64,000 nucleotides of DNA from positions 1 through 64,000 of the forward strand of contig NZ_AOIQ01000019.1 of the NCBI RefSeq assembly GCF_000337515.1. The letters run 5' to 3'. Under the pieces are notes generated by a model. The model was not told the DNA's origin. It saw nothing but the letters and a program-made list of their open reading frames with translations, and searched no databases. The first letter of the stretch is position 1. Every line of letters starts with the position of its first letter. The DNA is from Halovivax asiaticus JCM 14624 (GTDB lineage Archaea > Halobacteriota > Halobacteria > Halobacteriales > Natrialbaceae). Shown here one piece after another: positions 25,723 through 35,024 of the stretch. A program made the translations under genes and the position numbers.

Positions 25723-25816
25723 GCCGGCTGGCGACTCCGCGACCGTGTTCCGAATCGACGTGTCGTTCCACCAAACTCTCGACAACACTTTCCCTGTCGA
25801 CCGCCTACAGTGACAG

Positions 25817-26950
25817 ATGATCGCACTCGTTCCGCTCACGACTGGCTCGTCGGTGCTGCTCGGTATCGGCGGACTCGCGCTCCTCGTAGTCGTCGTCACG
25901 CTCTGGCAGTCCGTCCGATTCGTCGACGCCTACGACCGGGAGGCGCTGACCGTCTTCGGCGAGTACCGCGGGTTGCTCGAACCGGGGCTCAACATCATCC
26001 CGCCGTTCGTCTCGCGGACCTACCGCTTCGACATGCGGACCCAGACCATCGACGTCCCCCATCAGGAGGCGATCACCCGGGACAACTCGCCGGTCACCGC
26101 CGACGCAGTCGTCTACATCCGGGTTATGGACGCCAAGCGGGCGTTCCTCGAGGTCGACGACTACATGCCGGCAGTGTCGAACCTCGCCCAGACGACGCTC
26201 CGAGCGGTGCTCGGCGATATGGAACTCGACGACACGCTCTCTCGCCGAGAGATGATCAACAATCGCATTCGTGAGGAACTCGACGAGCCCACCGACGAGT
26301 GGGGAATTCGCGTCGAGAGCGTCGAGGTCCGCGAGGTCACACCCTCGAAGGACGTCAAGGGCGCGATGGAGAAACAGACCTCCGCGGAGCGCACTCGCCG
26401 GGCCATGATCCTCGAGGCCCAGGGTGAACGCCGGAGCGCGGTCGAGCGAGCGGAGGGTGACAAGCAGAGCGACATCATCCGCGCGCAGGGTGAAAAACAG
26501 AGCCAGATCCTGGAAGCACAGGGTGACGCCATTTCGACCGTCCTTCGCGCCAAATCCGCCGAGTCCATGGGCGAGCGGGCGGTCATCGACAAGGGGATGG
26601 AAACGCTCTCGGAGATCGGCCAGGGCGACTCCACGACGTTCGTCCTCCCGCAGGAACTGTCCTCGCTCGTCGGCCGCTACGGCAAGCACCTGACCGGCAG
26701 CGACGTCGCCACGGACGACGGCACGCTAGACAGTCTCGAGTTCGACGAGGAGACCCGCGAACTGATCGGCCTCGACGACATCGCCGAAATGATCGGCGAG
26801 ATCGACGCGGAGGCCGAAATGGACGTCGAAGCGATGGAGGAGCAGGCCAAGGCGATCAAGGAGGGCCAGGACATCGGGATGGACGACGCAGCCGGAGTGG
26901 ACGAATCGGCCGGAACGGACGTGTCACCCGACCCGTCGGATTCGGAGTGA
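25817..26950 (+). CDS. SPFH/band-7 (stomatin-like) membrane protein
   Basis: This 377-residue protein has one N-terminal membrane helix (about 12-32), an SPFH domain (about 33-200: VDAYDREALTVFGEYRGLLEPG...TIDVPHQEAITRDNSPVTADAVVYIRV), and a heptad/hendecad-like region at about 198-241 made of four 11-residue repeats of the form (I/V)xxAxGxxxSx. The acidic C-terminus (from about 300) is halophile-like. Stomatin-type proteins oligomerise into rings on the membrane and often work with NfeD and membrane proteases; no nfeD gene is adjacent. A TATA-like ACTTTCC lies about 28 bp ahead of the ATG. Confidence 0.9.
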   Translation: MIALVPLTTGSSVLLGIGGLALLVVVVTLWQSVRFVDAYDREALTVFGEYRGLLEPGLNIIPPFVSRTYRFDMRTQTIDVPHQEAITRDNSPVTADAVVYIRVMDAKRAFLEVDDYMPAVSNLAQTTLRAVLGDMELDDTLSRREMINNRIREELDEPTDEWGIRVESVEVREVTPSKDVKGAMEKQTSAERTRRAMILEAQGERRSAVERAEGDKQSDIIRAQGEKQSQILEAQGDAISTVLRAKSAESMGERAVIDKGMETLSEIGQGDSTTFVLPQELSSLVGRYGKHLTGSDVATDDGTLDSLEFDEETRELIGLDDIAEMIGEIDAEAEMDVEAMEEQAKAIKEGQDIGMDDAAGVDESAGTDVSPDPSDSE

Positions 26951-27064
26951 GGGCGGGCAGGATTCTGACTGCTGCTCGCGGCGGTACCGGACGTACCGTG
27001 GCGGTGTAGCGGTCGGCGTCCACGTGACTGGTACGAGTCGAAACGTTACTGAGACGCGTCGACG

Positions 27065-27838
27065 TTACTGATACATTCCCGACCCCTTCGACCGGAAGCT
27101 ACTCTCTTCACCGCCCTCGCCGGCGGCCTGTTGTGCTTGCTGGAACTGGCTGGCGACCTGTTGCATCCGCTGTTGGATCTCTTCGGCCTGCTCGTCGAGC
27201 GGGCTGGTGTCAACCTCGAAGTCGACGAGGGGCTGCAGTGCGTTCTCCACGACGGATTTGGCGGCGCGGGGATCCGGCAGTTGCGGATGCGCGCGGACCA
27301 CGAGCAGGGCTGCGGGGACGTCCGCCTGGTAGCACTGTCTGACCAGCGAACCCGTGACGCCGCCGACGACGCCCCGTTCGTCGGCGATCGGGATGTCCGC
27401 CGCCTCCAGGTCGTCGCGGACGCCCTCCGACGTGGCGATGGCGGTTACCGTGCCGAGTTCCTCCTCGGAACTCGCCGGCGCCGCCGCGATGAAGATCGCG
27501 CGGCCGATATTTTCGGCGATGTCCCCGATCACACACCGACTGAGCGGTTCGTAGGCTTTCTCGGGGATCGTCAGGTCGCTCTGCAGTGTCATCACGGCCG
27601 GGTTTCCACAGCCGTAGACGCGGACGAGATCCTGGACGAGGCCCTCGTCGAACGTCGTAACCGGCGGGAACGTGTCGGACGTAACGTTCCCGCAGTGGGT
27701 GAGATCGAGTTGGTCGTTGAGCAGGTCGACCGCGATCGAGGCGACGAGTCCGTGGCCGGGGAGCCCCTCGATGAGCGTCGGCTCGTCGCCACTCAACTCG
27801 GCGAGTTGCTCGTACGTCGTGGAAGAGTCTGCGGGCAT
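27065..27838 (-). CDS. PAC2-family proteasome-assembly-chaperone-like protein
   Basis: This 257-residue protein is of the archaeal PAC2 family. It has the LIEGLPGHGLVASIAVDLL motif (about 22-41) and the alternating GGVTGSLVRQCYQADVPAALLVVRAHPQLPDPRAA region. Family members resemble eukaryotic 20S proteasome assembly chaperones, but archaeal roles are unproven. The C-terminal 40 residues are Gln-rich and helical (EIQQRMQQVASQFQQAQQAA), probably a coiled-coil. The start at 27838 (MPADSSTTYEQL) is chosen over 27880. It is divergent from the livJ gene. Confidence 0.88.
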   Translation of the reverse strand: MPADSSTTYEQLAELSGDEPTLIEGLPGHGLVASIAVDLLNDQLDLTHCGNVTSDTFPPVTTFDEGLVQDLVRVYGCGNPAVMTLQSDLTIPEKAYEPLSRCVIGDIAENIGRAIFIAAAPASSEEELGTVTAIATSEGVRDDLEAADIPIADERGVVGGVTGSLVRQCYQADVPAALLVVRAHPQLPDPRAAKSVVENALQPLVDFEVDTSPLDEQAEEIQQRMQQVASQFQQAQQAAGEGGEESSFRSKGSGMYQ

Positions 27839-27970
27839 CTCACCGGGTAGTTCGACGGGGACTGTCAAGGATCTTTGCAATAGCCAGATTCGCCGTCAGA
27901 AACCGACGGAAACCTTTCCATTCGCCGTGTCGGATAGCGATTACCTTTTGGAACGGCATTTCCACCTCGA

Positions 27971-27978
27971 TATATAAA
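27971..27978 (+). promoter_or_regulatory. TATA box of the liv operon
   Basis: TATATAAA is one of the strongest archaeal TATA matches in the window and stands out from the surrounding GC-rich DNA. It predicts a transcription start near 28003 and a leader of about 35 bases before livJ (ATG 28039). Confidence 0.7.
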
Positions 27979-28038
27979 GCCCCTGTATATGGTGGTGATA
28001 GACTATTGTGGTCCATATGCTCCTTCCTCTCATATCTC

Positions 28039-29298
28039 ATGGTGCGTGATATCACAAACCGTCGGCGGCGGACCGTGCTGAAAGCAGCTGGTGTCGCCGG
28101 CGTTTCGGCACTGGCGGGGTGCGTGGGCGATCCAAGCGAGGTCGACGACGGAAACGACGAGGACTTTGACACGGTTCAGTTCGGCGTTCTCGAACCGTTC
28201 ACCGGCGACTTCGCCGACCTGGCCGAGGAGCGAAACCAGGGCGAGCGCCTGGCGATCGAACAGATCAACGCGAGCGACGAGTTCGACTTCGAGATCGAGT
28301 ACGAGGAGTACGACACCCAGTTAAACGCCGAGGACGGCATCCAGGCCGCGAACCAGGCGGTCGAGCGTGACGGGGCGCAGTTCCTGACGGGCGCCATCTC
28401 GAGTTCGGTCGCGCTCGCGATCAGCAACAACATCGCGCAGGAAAACGAAGTCATATACACGCCAGGTGCGGCGGACACGTCGATCACTGGCTCGAACTGC
28501 AACGAGTACGTGTTCCGCTTCGAGACGTCCACCGCACAGATCGCGGAAGTTCTCTCGCAGTGGACCGCCGAGAACCTGGGCGGTCGACTCATGTACTCGA
28601 TCGCCGATTACGCTTACGGGCAATCGGTGAAAGAGGAGGTCGAAGGTCGGATGCAGAACCTGACCGACGACTACGAGGACGTCTTGACCGTGTCGCCGGA
28701 GGAGGGGGCGGAAGACTTCGAGGCGTACATCTCACAGCTGTCGAACAACGCCCCCGACGCGGACGCGCTCGTGGTCGGCGCGACCGGCGGGCACCTCATC
28801 CGGTTCCTGATTCAGGCGCACGGGAGCGGCCTCCACGAGGAGATTCCGATCGTGACCACGACCGGCTCGTTCGCCGTCGTCCGGGGTGGCGCCGGCGAGG
28901 CCTCCCAGGGGATCTACAGTGGCACCCGATACGTGCCTGGCATCGAAACCGAGGCGAACCAGCAGTTCGTCTCCGACTACGAAGCCGAGTACGACGCCTC
29001 ACCGGACAACTTCTCGAGAGTCGGGTACGGTTCGATCATGATGGTCGCCCAGGGGATCCGGGAGGCCGGCTCTCGCGACCCGGACGCGGTCAGGGAAGCC
29101 ATGTCGGGGATGACCTACGAGTCGATCTACGGGGACGTGACGCTCCGCGAGTGCGATCAGCAGGCTACGAACCCGGTTTGGATGGCCGAAAACGTCGCCC
29201 CGGCGGGCGGCGGGGAGGCCGCCGACGTGGACCTGCTCACGGAACTCGATGGGGAGGAGGCCGCACCAGCCTGTGAGGACACCGGGTGTGAACTGTAA
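28039..29298 (+). CDS. livJ: Branched-chain-type ABC transporter substrate-binding lipoprotein
   Basis: This 419-residue protein has a Tat lipoprotein signal (NRRRRTVLKAAGVAGVSALAGC, lipidated Cys28) and a periplasmic-binding-protein type 1 fold (LivJ/Peripla_BP_6): FGVLEPFTGDFADLAEERNQGERLAIEQIN near 50-80 and TGAISSSVALAISNNIAQENEVIYTPGAADT near 115-145. It captures the substrate outside the cell for the LivHM-LivGF permease encoded directly downstream. Substrates of this family include branched-chain amino acids, amides, urea and aromatic acids. The phenylacetate-CoA-ligase gene at the end of the cluster suggests an aromatic or aryl acid. A strong TATA box lies at 27971. Confidence 0.9.
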   Translation: MVRDITNRRRRTVLKAAGVAGVSALAGCVGDPSEVDDGNDEDFDTVQFGVLEPFTGDFADLAEERNQGERLAIEQINASDEFDFEIEYEEYDTQLNAEDGIQAANQAVERDGAQFLTGAISSSVALAISNNIAQENEVIYTPGAADTSITGSNCNEYVFRFETSTAQIAEVLSQWTAENLGGRLMYSIADYAYGQSVKEEVEGRMQNLTDDYEDVLTVSPEEGAEDFEAYISQLSNNAPDADALVVGATGGHLIRFLIQAHGSGLHEEIPIVTTTGSFAVVRGGAGEASQGIYSGTRYVPGIETEANQQFVSDYEAEYDASPDNFSRVGYGSIMMVAQGIREAGSRDPDAVREAMSGMTYESIYGDVTLRECDQQATNPVWMAENVAPAGGGEAADVDLLTELDGEEAAPACEDTGCEL

Positions 29299-29310
29299 CG
29301 CCTATCCACG

Positions 29311-31374
29311 ATGGTAGCTGGAACATCTCACTTGCTGGTCGAGGGCCTCGGGCCCGCCTTTCTCGATGGCGCGCTCGCCATATGGATCGAACGCCTCCTC
29401 AATGGATTGACGGTCGGTGTGGGGTACGTCCTGGTCGCCGCCGGGCTGTCGGTCATCTTCGGGGTGATGCACGTCATCAACTTCGCGCACGGGGAGCTGT
29501 ACGCACTCGGTGCGTTCTTCGCACTCGCCGTGGTCGGGACCCTGACGCCCATCTTCGGGGGTGGCATCGCGTTCGTCGCAGCGCTGCTGATCGCGCCGCT
29601 ACTCGTCGGCCTCGTCGGGATGGCGATGGAGCGGTTCACGATACAACCCCTCTACGGGCGAAATCCGCTGTATCACATCCTGCTCACGTTCGGCTTCGTG
29701 ATCGTCATCACCGACCTGATCAAGATAATCTGGGGGACCGCCAATCGGCCGCCGATCCCGAGGCCGGACGTGATCACCGGACCGATATCGATCCTCGGCA
29801 CCACCGTCAACACGTACAGCCTCTTCACCCTCGCGTTCGGCGGGGTGCTTACCGTCTGTGTCTGGGCCTTGCTCGAGCACACCCGATTCGGCCTGATCGT
29901 CAGGGCGGGTTCGCAGGATCGGCAAATGATCAAGAACCTGGGTATCGACATCGACCACTACTACTCGCTGGTCTTCGGACTGGGGGCGGCGCTCGCCGCG
30001 ATCGCCGGTATCATCCTCGCGGGAGAACGGGGCGTCAGTCCCGGGATGGGCGGGAACATCATCATCCCGGCGTTCGTGATCGTCGTCCTCGGCGGCCTCG
30101 GCAGCTTCAAGGGAGCCGCCATCGGCGGCCTCTTCGTCGGCGTGCTGGAGGAGTCGATTCTCAAGGTGTTCTTCTCCGAGATCGCAGGAATGGTGATCTT
30201 TTTCCTGATGATCGGCGTTCTCATGGTCCGTCCACAGGGACTGTTCGGCACCGAACTGGAGGAGGGCGGCGGCGAGCTACTGACCGGACGCGGCGGCGGG
30301 TTCCTCGCCGATGGGACCCGGTTCAAACTCGGACTCGCCATGGTCGCGTTGCTGGCCGTCCTGCCGCTCCTTGCCGGTTCGGTCTTCTCTACGTACTACG
30401 TCACGCTGCTCGTCCGAATCCTGCTCTGGGCCCTGTTCGCCCTCTCGCTCGACTTCGTGATGGGCTACACCGGACTCGTGTCGCTGGGGCACGTCCTGTT
30501 CTGGGGGCTCGGTGCGTACGTCACGTCGGTCGTGCTCGTTCACGCCACGGCGTCCGCCTTCGTCGCTCTCGCTATTGCCCTCGCCCTCGGGGCACTCGTC
30601 GCCTGGGTCGTGGGTTACTTCTCGATCCGGGTCCACGGCGTCTACTTCGCGATGATCACGCTGGCGTTCGCCGAACTGTTCTACAGGCTGGTACAGGACG
30701 TCGACGCGGCACTCGGCTGGGAACTCACCGGCGGGTCCGACGGCCTGTTCGGCATCTCGTCGTACTACGGGATCGGCGGCGTCGGCATCGAACTCGACGA
30801 GATCGCACTCTTCGTCGGTCCGTTCTCGCTGACGGGGACGGAACTGTTCTTCTACATCGCCCTCGGGGCGCTCGTCGCGGCGTTCCTGATCACGAGGCGG
30901 ATGCTCCAGTCCCCGTTCGGAAGCGTCCTCGTGGCGATCAGGGAGAACGAAGAGCGCGCTCGCTTCCTCGGGTACGACCCGACGGTGTACAAGCGCCGGG
31001 CGTTCGTCGTCAGCGGCGTCTTCGCGACGCTGGCCGGGTCGCTGTTCGTGTTCGAACAGGGTTTCGTCACCCCAGGTTCGGTCCACTGGCTGAAGTCGGG
31101 CGAACTGATCGTGATGGTGCTACTCGGCGGGATGGGGACGCTCTTCGGGCCGATCCTGGGTGCCTTCGCGTTCTTCGGTCTCGAGGAGGCGCTCATCGAG
31201 TACACGGACCGCTGGCAACTCGTCCTCGGAACGATCTTCATCCTGTTCGTGATCTTCCTCCCGCGAGGACTCGTCTCCCTCCCGGAGAAACTCGCCTCGC
31301 TCGTTTCCGAACGTGGGAGCAACGAGCCGGAGCCCGAACCGACTGCCGATATCCGACCGGGGGAGGATGACTGA
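29311..31374 (+). CDS. livHM: Fused LivH-LivM permease of a branched-chain-type ABC transporter
   Basis: This 687-residue membrane protein joins both permease subunits that are normally separate. Residues about 25-312 match LivH (GLSVIFGVMHVINFAHGELYALGAFFAL; loop GLIVRAGSQDRQMIKNLGID; GLGSFKGAAIGGLFVGVLEE). After a Gly-rich linker (about 313-335), residues about 340-665 match LivM (FVMGYTGLVSLGHVLFWGLGAY; loop VLVAIRENEERARFLGYDP; GLGGMGTL-like region MVLLGGMGTLFGPILGAF). Around 16 membrane helices are expected. It begins 12 bp after livJ and overlaps the livG start by 1 bp. The fusion would force a 1:1 stoichiometry. I see no frameshift at the junction. Confidence 0.92.
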   Translation: MVAGTSHLLVEGLGPAFLDGALAIWIERLLNGLTVGVGYVLVAAGLSVIFGVMHVINFAHGELYALGAFFALAVVGTLTPIFGGGIAFVAALLIAPLLVGLVGMAMERFTIQPLYGRNPLYHILLTFGFVIVITDLIKIIWGTANRPPIPRPDVITGPISILGTTVNTYSLFTLAFGGVLTVCVWALLEHTRFGLIVRAGSQDRQMIKNLGIDIDHYYSLVFGLGAALAAIAGIILAGERGVSPGMGGNIIIPAFVIVVLGGLGSFKGAAIGGLFVGVLEESILKVFFSEIAGMVIFFLMIGVLMVRPQGLFGTELEEGGGELLTGRGGGFLADGTRFKLGLAMVALLAVLPLLAGSVFSTYYVTLLVRILLWALFALSLDFVMGYTGLVSLGHVLFWGLGAYVTSVVLVHATASAFVALAIALALGALVAWVVGYFSIRVHGVYFAMITLAFAELFYRLVQDVDAALGWELTGGSDGLFGISSYYGIGGVGIELDEIALFVGPFSLTGTELFFYIALGALVAAFLITRRMLQSPFGSVLVAIRENEERARFLGYDPTVYKRRAFVVSGVFATLAGSLFVFEQGFVTPGSVHWLKSGELIVMVLLGGMGTLFGPILGAFAFFGLEEALIEYTDRWQLVLGTIFILFVIFLPRGLVSLPEKLASLVSERGSNEPEPEPTADIRPGEDD

Positions 31375-32198
31375 TGGCGGGTACTGAGTCATCCACCGAG
31401 CCCGAATCCGGGGCCGCTACCGAATCCGAGTCTCGCGCCGAACGGATCCTGCAGACAGACGGTCTGACGAAACGCTTCGGCGCGTTCACCGCCGTCGACG
31501 ACGTCGACCTCTCGATCGAGCGCGGCGAGTTCCGGAGCATCATCGGGCCGAACGGGGCGGGCAAGACCACCCTGTTCAACCTGCTCTCGGGCGCGCTCCC
31601 GGTCAGCGAGGGGTCGATCCGCTTCGACGGGACGGACATCACCGATCTCTCGCCCCAGAAACGGGTCCACCAGGGGCTCGGCCGGTCGTTCCAGATCCTG
31701 AACATCTTCGAGGAACTCACCGTCCGCGAGAACGTTCGACTGGCGGCCCAGTCGGTCCATCGCGACGACTACGGCTTCTTCGAGTCGCTGTTCAAACCGA
31801 CCGACCGTCACGAGCCGATCAACGCCCGAACCGACGACGTGCTCGAACGTATCGATCTCGCGTCCGTGGATGAGGAAGAAGCGGCCGCACTCGACTACGG
31901 CGGCAAACGCCGCCTCGAGATCGGGATGGTGCTCGCGACGGACCCGAAGGTCGTGCTGTTCGACGAACCGACCGCGGGGATGAGCATCGAGGAGACCGAG
32001 GCGACGATCGACCTGATCGAGGACGTCCTCGCGGACCAGACGCTGTTGCTCATCGAACACGACATCGAACTCGTCATGGACCTCTCCGATCGCATCACCG
32101 TGTTGAATCAGGGCGAAGTCATCGCGTCGGGCCCGCCGGACGCCATCGCGGCGGACCAGGCTGTTCAGGACGCCTACCTCGGGGGGATGGTCGAATGA
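31374..32198 (+). CDS. livG: Branched-chain-type ABC transporter ATP-binding protein LivG
   Basis: This 274-residue ATPase has Walker A GPNGAGKTT (about 60-68), the Q-loop region GLGRSFQILNIFEELTVRENV, Walker B KVVLFDEPTAGM and H-loop IEHDIELVM. The signature motif is unusual: ALDYGGKRRLEIG, where most LivG proteins have L-S/P-Y-G. The first 25 residues are acidic and low complexity (ESSTEPESGAATESES). It is translationally coupled to livHM (TGATG) and overlaps livF by 4 bp (ATGA). With LivF it should form the heterodimeric motor. Confidence 0.93.
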   Translation: MAGTESSTEPESGAATESESRAERILQTDGLTKRFGAFTAVDDVDLSIERGEFRSIIGPNGAGKTTLFNLLSGALPVSEGSIRFDGTDITDLSPQKRVHQGLGRSFQILNIFEELTVRENVRLAAQSVHRDDYGFFESLFKPTDRHEPINARTDDVLERIDLASVDEEEAAALDYGGKRRLEIGMVLATDPKVVLFDEPTAGMSIEETEATIDLIEDVLADQTLLLIEHDIELVMDLSDRITVLNQGEVIASGPPDAIAADQAVQDAYLGGMVE

Positions 32199-32917
32199 GC
32201 GCCGATCCGATGCTCTCGCTTTCCCACGTCGACGCCGGCTACGGCGAGACGGGGATCCTCACGGATGTCTCGCTCGACGTCGGCGAGGGAGAGGTCGTCT
32301 CGCTGGTCGGCCGTAACGGCGCCGGGAAGACGACGACACTCCGATCGATCGTGGGCATCGTCGAACCGACCGCCGGGTCGATCGAGTATCGCGGCGACGC
32401 GATCACGGGGCTCGACGCGGTCGACACGGCGAAACGCGGCATCGCGCTCGTCCCCGAGGAACGGCGGATCTTCCCGGAACTCACAGTCCGCGAGAACCTC
32501 GAACTCGCCGCTTACGGCGGTGCGACCGACGCCGACGGCCTCTCGATCGACGCGGTGCTCGACACGTTCGAGAATCTCGCCGACCGGACCGACAACGACG
32601 GGGCCTCTCTCTCGGGCGGCGAACAGCAGATGCTGACGATCGGGCGTGCGCTGGTCAGCGGGGCCGACTGCATCCTGCTCGACGAGCCGACGGAGGGACT
32701 CGCCCCCTACATCGTCCAGGACGTGATGAACGCCGTGCGCGACCTGAACGAGCGCGGAATCACCGTCCTGCTCGTCGAGCAAAACGTCCACGTCGCCCTC
32801 GAACTGGCCGACCGTAACTACGTGCTCGATCGGGGTGAGATCGTCTGGGAGGGCGGCTCCAGCGAACTCGAGGCCGACGAGGACGTTCTCGACCGGTATC
32901 TGGGGGTGTCGCTGTGA
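32195..32917 (+). CDS. livF: Branched-chain-type ABC transporter ATP-binding protein LivF
   Basis: This 240-residue ATPase has Walker A GRNGAGKTTTL (about 40-50), a canonical signature SLSGGEQQMLTIGRAL, Walker B CILLDEPTEGL, and LLVEQNVHVAL as H-loop region, where the usual His is replaced by Gln-Asn as in other LivF proteins. The start overlaps the livG stop by 4 bp. It completes the import cluster. The 215 bp between livF and the CoA-ligase gene contain an AT-rich stretch near 33030-33060, so the ligase may also have its own promoter. Confidence 0.94.
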   Translation: MSADPMLSLSHVDAGYGETGILTDVSLDVGEGEVVSLVGRNGAGKTTTLRSIVGIVEPTAGSIEYRGDAITGLDAVDTAKRGIALVPEERRIFPELTVRENLELAAYGGATDADGLSIDAVLDTFENLADRTDNDGASLSGGEQQMLTIGRALVSGADCILLDEPTEGLAPYIVQDVMNAVRDLNERGITVLLVEQNVHVALELADRNYVLDRGEIVWEGGSSELEADEDVLDRYLGVSL

Positions 32918-33132
32918 CCGTTTGCATCCAGCTATCGACCCGGGGAGCGTGTCACCAATCCGGTCGGCGATGGCAGTCTCCCAGGGATCGTCCGTCGTCG
33001 CCCGGTGGCGGCAGCCCCTTCGCGTATCGGTACCAATATACAGAATCGACGAGCAACTATTCGACCGACGCTCGACGCCGATTCCGGGCCCGGCCGGCGA
33101 GCGAACGAGACAGACTGCGTAACTGAGGACCA

Positions 33133-34416
33133 ATGTATCAGGATATCGAAGCCACGCCACGAGACGAACTGACCGACGTACAGAGCGAGCGACTGCGAGA
33201 GACGGTACGACACGCCTACGAGCACGTCGATTTCTATCGCGAACGACTCGACGACGCCGGTATCTCGCCCGACGACATCGAGTCGATCGAGGACATCACG
33301 GCGCTGCCGTTCACGCGGAAAGAACACTTCAGAGAGCAGTATCCGGACGGGCTCTTCGCCGTGGATCGCGCGGACGTGCAGCGCATCCACGCCTCGTCGG
33401 GGACGACCGGAAAGCGTAAGATCGTCGCCTACACCGAGGACGACCTCCAGGTCTGGCGCGACGTGATGGCCCGCTCGCTGACCGCCGCAGGCGTCGAACC
33501 TGACCAGACGTTCCAGAACGCCTACGGATACGGCCTGTTCACCGGCGGACTGGGCTTTCACGACGGCATCGAGGAACTCGGTGCGTCGGTCGTTCCGACC
33601 GGCGGCGGTGACACCGCCGGCCAACTGGATATGCTCCGGGACCTCGAGGTCGACGCGTTCGGGAGCACGCCGTCGTACTGTCTCTACCTCGCGGAGGCGG
33701 CCGAGGAGCGCGGGATCGACCCCCGCGATCTGGCGCTCTCGACCGTCGTCATCGGCGCCGAGCCGTTCACCGACCCGATGCGCGAAGAGATCGAGGCCGC
33801 CCTGGACGTCACCGCCATCGACATCTACGGCCTCTCGGAACTCATCGGCCCCGGCGTCTCCGTCGAGTGCGCCGAAGCCCAGGACGGCATGCACATTCAG
33901 GAAGACCACTTCTACCCCGAAATCGTCGATCCGGACACGGGTGAACCGCTTCCCGAAGGAGAACGCGGCGAACTCGTGCTCACCTCGCTAACCAAGGAAG
34001 CCCTGCCCGTCATCCGCTACCGAACCGGCGACGTGACCAGCCTCAGCTACGACGAGTGTGCGTGCGGCCGAACCACGGTCCGGATGGACAACGTCAGCGG
34101 CCGCGTCGACGACTTGCTCATCGTCCGCGGTGTCAACGTCTACGCCAGCAGTATCGAGGAGCTCATGATCGAGATCGACGACGTGGCTCCCTACTACCGT
34201 ATCGACCTCTACCGGGAGGGGACGCTCGATACGATGGAGATCACCGTCGAGCGCCACGTCGACTCGACGAAGAGCGCCGACGAGATCCACGACCTGATCG
34301 ACCGTCGGCTGCACGAGGTACTCGACGTCACGGTCGACGACCTCTCGGTCGTCCCCTACGGCGAAATCGAGCGCCAGGAGACCGGCAAGGTCCAGCGCGT
34401 CTTCGACCACCGGTAG
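33133..34416 (+). CDS. paaK: Phenylacetate--CoA ligase family enzyme
   Basis: This 427-residue adenylate-forming enzyme is of the PaaK type. The AMP-binding P-loop is SSGTTGKRK (88-96), the central motif is DIYGLSELIGPGVSVEC, and the C-terminal region contains RTGDVTSL, VDDLLIVRGVNVYASSIEE and KVQRVFDHR with the catalytic Lys. It activates an aryl or aryl-acetic acid with ATP and CoA. Its position behind a branched-chain-type importer and ahead of a PaaI-like thioesterase gene suggests uptake followed by CoA trapping of an aromatic acid. No paaABCDE ring-oxidising genes are in the window, so phenylacetate itself is not certain. Confidence 0.9.
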   Translation: MYQDIEATPRDELTDVQSERLRETVRHAYEHVDFYRERLDDAGISPDDIESIEDITALPFTRKEHFREQYPDGLFAVDRADVQRIHASSGTTGKRKIVAYTEDDLQVWRDVMARSLTAAGVEPDQTFQNAYGYGLFTGGLGFHDGIEELGASVVPTGGGDTAGQLDMLRDLEVDAFGSTPSYCLYLAEAAEERGIDPRDLALSTVVIGAEPFTDPMREEIEAALDVTAIDIYGLSELIGPGVSVECAEAQDGMHIQEDHFYPEIVDPDTGEPLPEGERGELVLTSLTKEALPVIRYRTGDVTSLSYDECACGRTTVRMDNVSGRVDDLLIVRGVNVYASSIEELMIEIDDVAPYYRIDLYREGTLDTMEITVERHVDSTKSADEIHDLIDRRLHEVLDVTVDDLSVVPYGEIERQETGKVQRVFDHR

Positions 34417-34496
34417 TCGCAGTCGGCGCGCTCACCGTTTCGAATCGATTTGTTCGAATCCGTCCAGTACTCGCCATAGCCGTCGCCGCGAGGCTG

Positions 34497-34952
34497 TCAG
34501 GGTCGGTACACCCGTCCACGGAACGTCGCGATCCGGTCGTCGGTGGCGGGGTCGCCAGCGGTCTCCTGTTCGTCGGCTGCTCCGCCGTCATCGGTGTCGG
34601 CCGTCACGACCACCTCGTACTCGCCAGTCTGTCGGGTCTCGTGGGTTCGCCGGGCGGTCGCGGTCAGCGTCGTCCCCACCTCGACGGCTTCGAGGAAGGA
34701 GACGTTCGTCTCCAGGGCGAACGCGTCGTCACCGTCGGCGTTCGAGGCGGCGGCGAAGGCCGCATCGGCGAGCGAGTTGATGGCGCCGCCGTGGGGCACG
34801 CCGTGGAAGTTCAGGTGGTCCTCGGTGATCGACAGTCGAGTGGCCGCCGAGCCGGAGCCGATCGACACCAGTTCGATGCCCAGAAACGCACAGTAGGGAT
34901 CGTTGCGGATCAGCGCCTCGCGGTCGGGAGCGACCTCCTCGTCCATGACCAT
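34497..34952 (-). CDS. paaI: PaaI-type hotdog thioesterase
   Basis: This protein of about 151 residues has the single hotdog fold of PaaI/COG2050 thioesterases: DPYCAFLGIELVSIGSG near 20, the core helix HGGAINSLADAAFAAASN with the catalytic Asp, and ALETNVSFLEAVEVGTTLTATA. It should hydrolyse aryl- or hydroxyaryl-CoA esters, possibly rescuing CoA from dead-end products. Two ATGs are possible, at 34952 and 34946, giving 151 or 149 residues. A Gly/Asp-rich insert (DTDDGGAADEQETAGDPATDD) precedes the last strand. It is convergent with paaK and divergent from the VOC gene. Confidence 0.88.
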   Translation of the reverse strand: MVMDEEVAPDREALIRNDPYCAFLGIELVSIGSGSAATRLSITEDHLNFHGVPHGGAINSLADAAFAAASNADGDDAFALETNVSFLEAVEVGTTLTATARRTHETRQTGEYEVVVTADTDDGGAADEQETAGDPATDDRIATFRGRVYRP

Positions 34953-35024
34953 GACTGGGTCCGAACCACCTTGAATGTCCGCCTCGGGGGTATCTTCTTG
35001 TCGATGCCGTCCGTTGCAGCGGCC

